Source of the DNA: Barthelona sp. PAP020
Taxonomy: Eukaryota; Metamonada: BaSk clade
NCBI GenBank assembly: GCA_040182905.1
Contig: JARQWU010000011.1
Coordinates: forward strand, 1 to 64,000
Direction: 5' to 3'
DNA length: 64,000 nucleotides
The notes below the pieces were generated by a model. It searched no databases and was not told where the DNA came from. It saw nothing but the letters and a program-made list of their open reading frames with translations. The translations under genes were made by a program, and so were the position numbers. Shown here in pieces: positions 48,701 to 57,341 of the stretch; position 1 is the stretch's first letter, and every line of letters starts with the position of its first letter.

Positions 48701-50981
48701 AAAGCAGTGGACTGTCACTATTTGAATTGGAATTTCTGAATATTTCAGAAACAGAACTTCTACGACGATAATCAATGGAACTTCTTCTGTTGTCAACCAA
48801 AGTTAATCCATTCAATGAGCTTCTACGAGAATTTGAACCATTTCTGGGACTGAAAGATGATGAATTCCTTCTAGTGGCACAAACAGAGTTCGGAGATATT
48901 TCTGCAATTTGAGGTAATGGGTCATTTATTGCGTGATATTTTTTCGAATTGCTAGCTTTTTTTAGCAAATCTAAATAGTCAGGATTTTCTTCCATTTCAA
49001 CCTCATAAGGCAAACCAAAGGCCAATATTTCAAGAATAGTAAAAAGACTCATATCCGTCAGCATGTTGCTGTAGAATCCTTGATCATTCTTCTTTGTGTT
49101 CAATAATTGAAACTTTAAGATCTTATTTAATCTTAACAATTGCCTAACATCAAGCGACAATTGTCCATCAGTTATAAATTCATAATTCCTCAATGATTCA
49201 TTGACTAAAGAAGAAAAATGTCCTCGACTAAACTCGTTACTGAAACTTGACATTTTTTTTGCATTGTTTGAACTTTCATTTGGACGAAAGTTTAATTTTT
49301 CAACAATGGAAGGAAAAGGAGTGAATCTAAACTTCTCAACTTCGCCAGATTGAGTTCTAAGAATGTCCATATCCTCAACTGAAACCAAAGTGTCATTATT
49401 CAAATATTGAATGCTTTCGTTTTCATGTTCATTATTAGCAAATCTTTCCAACAATACTTGATGATACCATTGAAGTTTACTATAACACATTCCCGCCTTT
49501 CCACGTCCAATGAACATAATAGGATAGCTGTGTGGAACTAACTTATAGCTGACATTTATAGCTCGTGTTCCAATTGATGACTCATAAGCATAATCCATAA
49601 CACTTGAATTAAAACGATGTAAAAAAGGATTTGCCATTGCTGCACGAGAACTTTCAAATAATCCCAAAATTCTGCGAGATAAAGTAAAAGAAATCATTGT
49701 CAATATTGAACGTTCTTCAATGGAGAAATGACCCCTATTGGAGTTGTATACGTCCAAAACCATAAAAACATGATGAGACAAACAAAATTGTTTCATACTG
49801 TTTTCAGGTAAAAAGGATTCCCAAACACTCCAATCTTGTTTTTCATTCGACAAACCTTTATCCCTGCAATAAGTATCGAATGGAATATCATCCTTCAATT
49901 TCAAATGATCCATAGTGAGGAACACAGGACAGGCAAGTTGAGAGGAAAAAATTCCCAAATCTGACACAGCAATATCAGGATGCAAAGAAGATCTTGAAAC
50001 CATAATTGGTATTCCTTGCTTTGCAGATAAACCAACAACTCCCTGACCAGGATCAATAAGCGTTTGTATAGAACTGGGACGAATTGACTCATTTGTTTTC
50101 ATTGAATTACGACGAATCTTACGATAACTGGGGACATTTAAATTGGCACTTGGTTTAGGAATTCTTGGAGTAGTAACTTGGGTACTTGTTCGTCGAGTGT
50201 TTCGATTTGTTTGTACAGTATTGAACAAGGAAAACTTTGTGTCACATCCAAATTGAACAGCCATATATACTCTTCCTCCTTCACAATTCAATGTTCTCTT
50301 TGCAAAACCATCCCAAAATTCACAAAAACCAGGCAAATCTAGAGTGTCAAAATAGCATAACTGCTCGTTAAATGTAAAGATAGGAGAATTAACCTTCGTT
50401 CTAGACTTGGGGGAAACCTTATCAAAATTACCATGAAAATTAACTTTTTCATGTTCTCCATTGATTTTATGCAATTTTGGTCTTACTTTACAACTATTTA
50501 AATTATTAGTAGCCGACAATTTCATATTTTGTTCAAATCCTTTACCAACTCCCATATCCTCAACATTGAAATTGCTTAAAGAATTTTGTTTTTGATGTAA
50601 ATATTTTTGTTTAGTCCGTTCTAATTCTTCTTTTTCACTTTGCAGTTCCTCTTTCATGCTATTATATTTAGCCTGATATAATGCAGTTAATTCTCGATTT
50701 TTGTCACGTTCTGACTTCATTTCAGTATCTTTACTAACAACAGCAGCCTTTAATTCACTTATTTGTTCCATTAAACTTTCAATTTGCTGATTCTTCTGTA
50801 AAAGCATTTGATTAACGGTAGGGCCTTCTTTAGAAATAGAATTAACATTAAATCTGGGAGATGAACTTGACATAGATCGATTCAACAAAAATGTCTTATT
50901 CTTAAAAGGAATCTTTTTAGGAATATCGGGTAATTGTAATGTACGAGGGTCATTTGGGGTATTATCAACAGTTTCTAACAT
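45723..50981 (-). CDS. adenylyl cyclase with two GAF-like domains and a PAS domain
   Basis: The 1,752-residue protein has an N-terminal coiled coil (about 55-125), a GAF-like region (about 200-440), a long helical region with Ser/Arg-rich low-complexity stretches, a second GAF-like region (about 1010-1330) and a PAS-like domain (about 1335-1460, 'LCIFFVSAQGMITKANDNFP'). A class III cyclase domain (about 1490-1640) and a TPR-like tail follow. The metal aspartates are in 'LFADIRSY' and 'YIGDAVMAVW', and the Asn/Arg pair is in 'VNLASRLEG'. The Lys of 'LDKYIGD' and Asp of 'VIGDTVN' fit ATP rather than GTP as substrate. No membrane span is seen, so it should be soluble and gated by ligand or redox. 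It is head-to-head with CFAP91. Confidence 0.9.
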   Translation of the reverse strand: MLETVDNTPNDPRTLQLPDIPKKIPFKNKTFLLNRSMSSSSPRFNVNSISKEGPTVNQMLLQKNQQIESLMEQISELKAAVVSKDTEMKSERDKNRELTALYQAKYNSMKEELQSEKEELERTKQKYLHQKQNSLSNFNVEDMGVGKGFEQNMKLSATNNLNSCKVRPKLHKINGEHEKVNFHGNFDKVSPKSRTKVNSPIFTFNEQLCYFDTLDLPGFCEFWDGFAKRTLNCEGGRVYMAVQFGCDTKFSLFNTVQTNRNTRRTSTQVTTPRIPKPSANLNVPSYRKIRRNSMKTNESIRPSSIQTLIDPGQGVVGLSAKQGIPIMVSRSSLHPDIAVSDLGIFSSQLACPVFLTMDHLKLKDDIPFDTYCRDKGLSNEKQDWSVWESFLPENSMKQFCLSHHVFMVLDVYNSNRGHFSIEERSILTMISFTLSRRILGLFESSRAAMANPFLHRFNSSVMDYAYESSIGTRAINVSYKLVPHSYPIMFIGRGKAGMCYSKLQWYHQVLLERFANNEHENESIQYLNNDTLVSVEDMDILRTQSGEVEKFRFTPFPSIVEKLNFRPNESSNNAKKMSSFSNEFSRGHFSSLVNESLRNYEFITDGQLSLDVRQLLRLNKILKFQLLNTKKNDQGFYSNMLTDMSLFTILEILAFGLPYEVEMEENPDYLDLLKKASNSKKYHAINDPLPQIAEISPNSVCATRRNSSSFSPRNGSNSRRSSLNGLTLVDNRRSSIDYRRRSSVSEIFRNSNSNSDSPLLSSETNNITVRPPDLDINFQLDFNYFDLNSDEQEALFGAFHLYLCRRVESTLYLKLSEDEASNPLPSLEFIAYRMLKLQQLFEFLPKFTYNVYLEMCSTGTESKTSFSSFSPSKTIFFMILTPKRYMPDAKNLFPLYNVNYFIQRRLFTSICKVKLNYFEVLASIFLSWLNSRNNEKKDRLNGKKKLKQPILTHSFDDLHSSSSGENRFGDNKMLGKDSSSGALNTYDSHLSSSGSFKNLHEEVANEGTILHMMHRFEAQLRKDYVPLLSIFTEKVLIKHGFDKAMRFLLDRLAEILHCEYCAVYIHFESLENTGHLLSEHNINRLEPILKTYVSTSHPAYSGTKLQRKMSSNSNSTDHTASTTENLNLPDFGLNLDLAGLSAAESETFTVEDVVSDDLSAVIGDLSNDNLSSNEIKPMSNLQSGTALPSESATVYSATRRNSTDDSFYTPLLLEAKYATDISFLCMHDNTRVLSVSQPELYDWAPLEWDSTLENEWQTQYYSLLTLGISSEDVLDIGSKLVDPNVSQMNSFAFIQAVNKTDEEYFTSADEVMLKVFSSIFVTMLNFSIAQDMQKFDHLPSLLYNSLFDNSPLCIFFVSAQGMITKANDNFPVFFKFPPTSTERDYLLPFTDVLFKEDRLVFTLGNLLKSVEEKSAIDQQTHVIKEFQLVSSNKTCNMTVDCIYDREKFEGLLVVLEDISNQRKIMATLAKYLSPSVASQIINYDNSKLGGSRHKVTVLFADIRSYTQLSEGLDATDVVTMLNEYFNYIVPEITSEQGVLDKYIGDAVMAVWGVPIATEDNAFRACRCAFGMLNSLARYNKEREENGLQIIRIGIGLCTGVAVCGNIGSTQRMEYTVIGDTVNLASRLEGVTKHYKVSNLITESTFQEVHKFFYTREIDVIRVIGKKLPQRIYELIALKSDELSSEMQELITTYATGLDLYRRRQYIVAAAFFEQCLSICPDDGPSIVMRQRIDDILKNNINIQNDVWDMKSK

Positions 50982-51061
50982 TGAAAATCATATTAACCCA
51001 TGTGAAAAATATGAAAAAAATAAATGAGGTTCAAAACACTTCTTCGTTTTTTTCCGGATTT

Positions 51062-52945
51062 ATGTCATATAGCCAAACATATACAATTACAAAACGATCG
51101 TTGGATATTCATGGAAAGGACAGATACAGGTTTCATGGAAATCCAAATGTTCCATTGATGGAAACATCGTCTGCCCACAATATTTTGTCCAATGAGAATA
51201 ATTTTCTACCCAAAATAGAAGACAGTGCTATTACAACGACAAAAGAGGAAAAGAAAACTGGTCCAGTGACTACTGCTGTGCAAACCAAGTATCGTGAACA
51301 GGATGTTCAAACAGATCCATATAATCCTGATTATATTGTTAAGGATGGGGATGATCCTGAAATTTTAAAGCTCACGGCGCTAACTTGGGGAAATGGTTTA
51401 CCTGCAAGTTTGAAAGAAGTTGAGATGATTACCAAAATGCGTGAGAGAAAAAAATTTGAACAAACTTTACCTCCTGTAACCGATGAAAAGTCATTCAAAG
51501 CACGTGTTGAAATGTTGGCTGAAGCTGATTTGAGAGAGTGGGATGACAGAGAGGCTGAAATTGCTCAATATCAAAGTGATATTCTGAATAAAAAGATTCA
51601 GGACAATAAGAATGAAATGAAAGAGTGGCAAGATAAAAGAGAGGCCTATCTTCAAATTACAAAAGCACAAAAATTCAATGAACGTCAAAGAAAGATCAAT
51701 AAAATTCAGGAAAAACGTTTGCATGGATTGAGAAAAGAAGCCAAAAAAAGATCAACCATGTTTCAACCCAACCCTGACAAAGACATTGTTGAGCGTCATG
51801 CCAATCCTGCTTCGTCTCAGTTTGCTCCTGCTGATCGTGACGGAACAGCTTTACACAACAATATGTGGGAAACACAGACAATTACGAACAATTTGACAAA
51901 ATTGAAAAATATTAAATCTTTAGAGGCTGAACTGGATAATTACCTGCAACCTGTGGATCAAATTTTGCCTGAAGTCAAAAAGAGTAATTCCAGAAAGAGT
52001 AGAATGTATAACAGTGCTCTTGATCGTGTGTTGGATTCAATAAAGAATAATCGTGACAGTGTGCGTAACTCTGAGCCTTCTTCCCGTGTTGGCACAACTC
52101 CTGGTGAACCTGTAAAAGAAATGACTAATATCCAAACGTTAGCTCTGCAACTACACGTTTCTGAAGCTGCTGTAGCTGATATGAATAGACCACCTACCCC
52201 ACACATCGCGCCATTTGAGGGATATGGAGAGAATCCTGCTGCATTCAGACTTGCTGACGCTGCCACTTTGCTGAAGTCCTTCCTGAGAGGCAGAAAGATA
52301 CAAGATGAAGTGCTTGAAATGTTTGAACACAAATTACCCCTTATTAATGAACTACGTGTTGGTGAGAAGCTTGATTCTATCGAAGAAACAATTGCCCCTG
52401 AGCTTGAAAAAGAAAGGGCAGAAAGAGTTCGCAGAAATGCGGAACAGATCGGTATTGATGCTATTACAGCACCTACTGTTGGTAAATCATTAGATTTCCT
52501 TGCAAAAGAATTGGTTCGTTTCAAAGAAAGAGAAAGAATTCAAGGTTTGGCTAAAAAGGCTGTAAATGAGAGAAATCAACGAGAACGTGAAGAAACTGAA
52601 CGCAGAGTCGATGAACACGTCAACATTGAGAGAAGAAAAGCACTTTTGAGAAGAAGACGCAATGTTCATGCACTTTCAGCAAATCACATCGTCAAACAAA
52701 TTACAAACGAAACAATTAAGGACACAGCAATTGATCAAGCCAATGACTATTTGAAGCAAAGAGCTGAACTGCTTCAAAGCGTTGGACAAGACAAAGAAGA
52801 ACCCGAGATTGTTCTGAAACAACTACTGACTGGCTTTGCCGTTCCAGAAGTAGGCAGAATGGAACTGGAAAAGTTAAAGAGAATCGAAGAAAAAGCATTG
52901 AAGTTATCTGTACAGCAAGAATTAACACAGAATAAAAATGAATAG
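51062..52945 (+). CDS. CFAP91: CFAP91 (MAATS1/AAT-1), radial-spoke adaptor
   Basis: The strongest family match in the window. It includes 'YREQDVQTDPYNPDYIVKDG', 'LTWGNGLPASLKEVEMITKM', 'SFLRGRKIQDEVLEMFEHKL' and 'GKSLDFLAKELVRFKERERI', each paralleling conserved CFAP91 blocks such as 'DVQTDPYSAEYVV' and 'LTWGRGLPAGxxEVEMI'. Most of the rest is charged coiled coil. CFAP91 anchors radial spokes RS2/RS3 and the calmodulin- and spoke-associated complex to axonemal doublets. Start choice: I use ATG 51062; ATG 51011 (17 more residues) is equally possible, while the frame from 50939 would overlap the cyclase gene. At about 628 residues it lacks some of the N-terminal extension of the animal protein. 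Confidence 0.92.
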   Translation: MSYSQTYTITKRSLDIHGKDRYRFHGNPNVPLMETSSAHNILSNENNFLPKIEDSAITTTKEEKKTGPVTTAVQTKYREQDVQTDPYNPDYIVKDGDDPEILKLTALTWGNGLPASLKEVEMITKMRERKKFEQTLPPVTDEKSFKARVEMLAEADLREWDDREAEIAQYQSDILNKKIQDNKNEMKEWQDKREAYLQITKAQKFNERQRKINKIQEKRLHGLRKEAKKRSTMFQPNPDKDIVERHANPASSQFAPADRDGTALHNNMWETQTITNNLTKLKNIKSLEAELDNYLQPVDQILPEVKKSNSRKSRMYNSALDRVLDSIKNNRDSVRNSEPSSRVGTTPGEPVKEMTNIQTLALQLHVSEAAVADMNRPPTPHIAPFEGYGENPAAFRLADAATLLKSFLRGRKIQDEVLEMFEHKLPLINELRVGEKLDSIEETIAPELEKERAERVRRNAEQIGIDAITAPTVGKSLDFLAKELVRFKERERIQGLAKKAVNERNQREREETERRVDEHVNIERRKALLRRRRNVHALSANHIVKQITNETIKDTAIDQANDYLKQRAELLQSVGQDKEEPEIVLKQLLTGFAVPEVGRMELEKLKRIEEKALKLSVQQELTQNKNE

Positions 52946-53158
52946 AGGTTTTCTTTTTCTCTATTGTGCAAAAGATAGAATGCCACAGTTAATTGTCTTC
53001 AAACCAACATAAACAAACAAAAAAGCTATACAAATACTTTTACAAAACAACATAGAAAAATAGCGGGTGATTACTATGTTTATGGAAGAACCTGTGGTCA
53101 AACAAATTCAATTTGAATGGTTTTTCGATGAGAAAAACAAAGAAACCAAATCAACCTT
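52946..53158. other. short spacer between convergent genes
   Basis: The 213-bp spacer between CFAP91 and CFAP99 stops holds only AT-rich sequence. A 38-codon frame at 53078-53194 overlaps the end of CFAP99 and is not supported. Confidence 0.3.
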
Positions 53159-55393
53159 TCAACCCTTCAATGTTCTTGTTTTATTCAATTGAGTGACATA
53201 AGGGTTTCTGGCAATTTCTCTTAAAGCCAAAAGTTCTTTTTCGTGGCGAATTTTATCTGCTTTTTGAGTCTGAAGAGTTTTAATTAATTGCTTTTCTTCT
53301 TCAGCAACATTCCTAGAAATTGCTAAGGCATCATAATAATTAGCATCTGCAATTTTCTTTTCTTCAGAAACACTTCTTTGATTAAACTCCCGTAAAGATT
53401 GCATTTTTCTCTGTAATCTTTGCTTTGAATGTTCTTCCTTTAATAAATTAGCTTGTTTCTGTTTAATTTCATTCATCTTTGAACGATGTAGATCATCAAA
53501 ATGCTTTTGAATTTGTAAATCATGGTTTGCTTCCATTATCAACTGAGCATCTTCAATATTCTTTGATTTTTGAACTGTTTCTTCAATTTCCTTTTGGTTT
53601 AATTCTCTTTTCTTCTTCAATTTTGAATCTATTTTTAAAACCCTTTGTTCTCGCTCTATCTTTATCTGTCTTTCTAATTCAATAGCTTTTTGTTTTTTGT
53701 TATCTTGCTTTTCAACTCGATTTGTTTTCAATTTATTTCTGTGTTTAGCAATCTTCTCCAACTTACTAGAGACATAATTCTCCTTTCGAACTCTGTCAGA
53801 TTGAATTTGAGATCTTTTTGCAGTTTCTTCCTCTTTTAACTTTTTTTTGGAAATCATCAACTGCCTTTCAAGCTCTGCAAGACTCATTTCATCCAATAAC
53901 CCATTGTTTGCTACATAATTTCGGTCAAATTTATCTTTTTGTTGTTGTTCCTGTTGTATTTTACGTCTTTGTTCATCAACTTTTTTCAATTCAATGATTA
54001 TGTCTCGTTTCCTTTCAACTTCAGTTTCTCTTATAGTTTTATGCAATACCAATGCATCCTTACTGTCTTTACGCATTGACTTAACAACATCACGCTTATG
54101 AACACGATTTTGAATTACAGCCTTCTCTCTTTTCTGTCTATTACCAACACGTTGTCTATCATTTTTAACTTGCTGTTCTTCAATTGCTTTCATTTGACTG
54201 CTTTTTAAATTGTCTAATTTTTTCATCAATTCTGCACGTTGCTCAACCGTAGCTTGTAACTTGCCCTCAATTTCTTTCTTCTTTGACTTTATTGCTCGGG
54301 ATCTGGAGGCTTTCATCTCCATTCGTAAATTCTCAACTCTTTCTATTTCCTTCTGTTCATCTTGTCGCTCCATTTCTGCTTTCCAATTTTGAAACTCCTG
54401 ATCATCCATATTTGTAATTGCAAGCTCCTCCAATTCTCTTCTTTCCATCTCTTCTTGTTTTTCAATGAGAGCAACCTCCTTATAAATTGCTGCAAGATTT
54501 AAACGAACATCTACATCATCAAAAACTGGTGCAGGTTTGGCTTTAAAATGCATCGCAACTTCTTCATCTTCTGTATGTTCATCTGCTGAATTTTGAGATC
54601 TCTTTGATTTTCTCTCCAGTGTTCTCAAACGTGGCATACTTGCCTCGTCAAAAAGTTTAGATGCTTCTATTGAATTCAGCTCCTTTTGTCTTGCTATTTT
54701 TTCTTCTATAGTAGAATCTGCTTCATATGTGGTCAATGGTACAGGTTTTGATGAAAAAGTAGTCTCTAAAATAACCTGTGGTGGTTCAAAGACACGAGGA
54801 GCTGGCTTTGTTAAATTGAACTGTTCAATTTTTGTTGGAGATTTATTGGACTTTGTGACCGCCATTGCATCTCCTAAAGTTCTAACTCTATTTCTTAAAG
54901 CTGTTAATTCAGGCTCTAATAAAACAGACCATTCTTCTAATTGAGGAATTAACACCTCATCAACATATGTTGAATCATAAACACGATAAAATTCATTGCT
55001 CAACGTTGTTTTTATTGTATTTTCCATAAAAAAGAAATCAAAAAATCCTGAAACTTTCAAAGGATTTTGAGATTTGTACAATTGTCTGAAACCTTGTAAT
55101 TTCAAGTCATTCAACCGAAAAATGATCAAATAACAAAATACATTATACATTTGTAAATCTCCTCTCAATGCTGTGTTATTCAAATGATAAAATTCTTCCA
55201 CAATATTTGTTAAAATTCTTTTTTTGTCAATGCACCCACAAAAAACTTCATCTATGAACGTTATTGTTATGGAGTCATGAAGGTTATACTTTTCTAAAAA
55301 CTGTTCTAAATGTGCATCAGGAGTAAATCGCTTTGAATCATACGTAGATAAAATTTCACAACAATAATCCATTAATTGACTTGAATTGTTCAT
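53159..55393 (-). CDS. CFAP99: CFAP99-like flagellar protein
   Basis: The 744-residue protein has a globular N-terminal domain (about 1-165) and then a hinge with 'EQFNLTKPAPRVFEPPQVIL'. The segment 'HFKAKPAPVFDDVDVRLNLA' with 'AIYKEVALIEKQEEMERREL' matches the 'FKARPxPxx...VKLNxAAILREGALYxRQ' signature of CFAP99. From about 330 to the end it is an uninterrupted basic coiled coil with many Glu/Lys/Gln. CFAP99 is an axonemal protein present only in organisms with motile cilia. It converges on CFAP91 across a 213-bp gap. ATG and stop are intact. Confidence 0.85.
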   Translation of the reverse strand: MNNSSQLMDYCCEILSTYDSKRFTPDAHLEQFLEKYNLHDSITITFIDEVFCGCIDKKRILTNIVEEFYHLNNTALRGDLQMYNVFCYLIIFRLNDLKLQGFRQLYKSQNPLKVSGFFDFFFMENTIKTTLSNEFYRVYDSTYVDEVLIPQLEEWSVLLEPELTALRNRVRTLGDAMAVTKSNKSPTKIEQFNLTKPAPRVFEPPQVILETTFSSKPVPLTTYEADSTIEEKIARQKELNSIEASKLFDEASMPRLRTLERKSKRSQNSADEHTEDEEVAMHFKAKPAPVFDDVDVRLNLAAIYKEVALIEKQEEMERRELEELAITNMDDQEFQNWKAEMERQDEQKEIERVENLRMEMKASRSRAIKSKKKEIEGKLQATVEQRAELMKKLDNLKSSQMKAIEEQQVKNDRQRVGNRQKREKAVIQNRVHKRDVVKSMRKDSKDALVLHKTIRETEVERKRDIIIELKKVDEQRRKIQQEQQQKDKFDRNYVANNGLLDEMSLAELERQLMISKKKLKEEETAKRSQIQSDRVRKENYVSSKLEKIAKHRNKLKTNRVEKQDNKKQKAIELERQIKIEREQRVLKIDSKLKKKRELNQKEIEETVQKSKNIEDAQLIMEANHDLQIQKHFDDLHRSKMNEIKQKQANLLKEEHSKQRLQRKMQSLREFNQRSVSEEKKIADANYYDALAISRNVAEEEKQLIKTLQTQKADKIRHEKELLALREIARNPYVTQLNKTRTLKG

Positions 55394-55495
55394 TTTTTTT
55401 AATAAATATCAATTAATATCCTTCTTACAAGAACAAAAAATTGGAATTCATTTTGAACCAAAAAATTTTTTTTTGTCTCTTTAAATGTTATTTCC

Positions 55496-55969
55496 ATGTT
55501 ACATCGAATAGAAATATTCCATTCTCAGACAGGTTGTTCTTTATTAACAAAATCTTTCAAATGGTCTGGAACATCACAATCCATTTCAAAATTGGTTTTA
55601 GTTTTCTTTCAATTGGCCCAAGAATTACACAATGCAACGAATGAAGATTTATCTGCCGATTTATTATCAGGAGTTACATTTCAAAATGAAAATGGCTCCA
55701 CAAAATTACATATGATTTCGGAAAGTATGTCTTGTGTGTCAATTGCCTTATTTTTTTCGAAGGAAAAAGAAAATTATCAAAATTTATCGGATAAATGTAA
55801 ATTTGTGTTGCAAACTTTTCTTGATAGTTTTGAAAAAATTATTGAACAGATTGACGACGAACTTCAAAGTGTTAGTGTTGATCATGCTGAAGATATTGTT
55901 GCTGTTCAAGAACAAAGAAGTATTTTTCAAAGTTTTTTACCTAAATTGTGTGAAATTTTTGAAAAATGA
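55496..55969 (+). CDS. small unrecognised protein, possibly longin-like
   Basis: The 157-residue frame starts at ATG 55496, 103 bp from the divergent CFAP99 start, which suggests a shared promoter. The beginning 'MLHRIEIFHSQTGCSLLTKS' followed by two more strand-like and helix-like segments resembles a longin or roadblock fold (a strand, then a 'G'-turn strand), and the C-terminal half is helical and acidic. There is no diagnostic motif, so the fold is a guess. Such small folds occur in trafficking adaptors and Rab/Arl regulators. Confidence 0.5.
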   Translation: MLHRIEIFHSQTGCSLLTKSFKWSGTSQSISKLVLVFFQLAQELHNATNEDLSADLLSGVTFQNENGSTKLHMISESMSCVSIALFFSKEKENYQNLSDKCKFVLQTFLDSFEKIIEQIDDELQSVSVDHAEDIVAVQEQRSIFQSFLPKLCEIFEK

Positions 55970-56199
55970 GGTATAAACTTTTTCTTTCTTTTTTTGCGTA
56001 TATTTGTGTCAAACGGAATGGATTTCACTCAAAACTAGCCAGTTTTAAAAACTCACAAACCCTAAGAAAGAGCAAAAAATGTAAACAATATTCATTTTCA
56101 ATTTTGTCTATCACAGAAGGTAATTCACAAGAAGACAAAACTGGGAATGTTGTTACGCATTTGTGTATGTCAGCTCATATCTTACATCATGCCTGTTAA
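55970..56199. other. intergenic sequence before repeat family B
   Basis: AT-rich. A stretch near 56012-56026 (AAACGGAATGGATTTCACT) weakly resembles the family B start and may be an older fragment. The 77-codon frame 55966-56199 has no support. Confidence 0.3.
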
Positions 56200-56204
56200 G
56201 TTTC

Positions 56205-56640
56205 TGTGCTGTCGTAGCAAAGCAGACGGATTTCACCAGAAAGACAAAATAAACATTGTTTGTGGTTTATTCTTGCACATCTGATTGTCAAATAAAACCA
56301 AAGATAAAATAGATAACTTTGCGAGTAAACCAAAATGGAGATTATTTTGGTGATAATTTGTCAAACATCGTCATGAGGATTAAAATAACAGTTATAAAAT
56401 TGTTAGTAAAGCTTTATGTGTAAAGATATTAGGATGTAATCTGTATAGCTCAGATTACAAGAAAGAAAGAACGGGAGACCTTTTGATTGTTAAGTCAGGC
56501 CAAATAATAATGTTTACAGACACATTCAATATTAAATTTTAACAAATTCGCCCTGAGATGACTGATTTCTTTTTTGGGGAGAGTTTTGAACCAATAAACG
56601 TACAACAGACCAGTGATAAGTAACCTAATTCACCATAAAC
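56205..56640 (+). repeat. family B repeat, copy 1
   Basis: It shares ordered blocks with 56755-57125: GTAGCAAAGCAGACGGATTTCAC, a TTTATTCTTGCAC..CTGAT block, GGATGTAA..CATAGCTCAG, and CGCCCTGAG..TATTTCTTTTTT..GTTTTGAACCA. The collinear order over about 430 bp argues for common descent. It has no ORF. Confidence 0.55.
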
Positions 56641-56754
56641 AAGTAAAGGCTATTGTTTTTGCTTTGTGTTTATTCTTTTGTCTATTGAATTCCTAATTTC
56701 CTAATTCTCAAGGTTGCATTGAAAACAACTAAAGTGATCTGTCATTTCTTTTAA

Positions 56755-57125
56755 TCATCTCCATGTTTGTAGCAAAAGCGGACAGATTTCACGTAAAAGA
56801 CCATATAAATATGTTTAAGGTTTCTTCTTGCAATTTCTGATATTAATAGATATCAAAATTGAAAGTGAAATCACAACAAAGAATCAAATGATTCAGGGTA
56901 ATAAGGATGCAAGTGTGCATAGCAGGTTAACAAGGAATTACAAGGTTTCATCAAGGAAACCCAGAGAAGAACAAAGAAGGGAAAAGATTATTAAACTTTT
57001 ATTTAGATAATCGCCCCATCCACACCTAAAGTATTTCTTTTTTTTTTTAAGAGTGTTCTGAACCATCCACGCAAAACGACTCAGTTGCAAGTACCCCCAA
57101 ACTCTAACCGAGAACAATAAAGATC
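56755..57125 (+). repeat. family B repeat, copy 2
   Basis: Second copy in direct orientation, about 115 bp downstream of the first: GTAGCAAAAGCGGACAGATTTCAC, a TTCTTCTTGCAATTTCTGAT block, GGATGCAAGTGTGCATAGC and CGCCCC..TATTTCTTTTT..TTCTGAACCA. Roughly 65-75 percent identity by eye. The 60-codon frame at 56828-57010 lies inside it and is not credited. Confidence 0.55.
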
Positions 57126-57341
57126 TTTATAAACAATTATTATTATTGTCGTGTGAATTGTATTTTTGAATTTGGGATGTTTTGGAAGAACGTGTTGCTT
57201 GGAAGAAAAATGATCTTGACACAACTTAATGAAGCTTTTTTTACCATAAGTTCTTTCAAGTCAGTCAAGCACAATATATCATTGAACTAGAATATAAATT
57301 TTGAAGGGGATAAGAAAAAGGAATAATTTATTTTTGTTTGA
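57126..57341. other. short intergenic spacer
   Basis: AT-rich spacer after the family B repeats and before the MBL stop. No gene is seen. Confidence 0.3.

Noticed and set aside
53078-53194. 38-codon frame overlapping the CFAP99 end
   Set aside because: Overlaps a real gene on the other strand and shows no motif.
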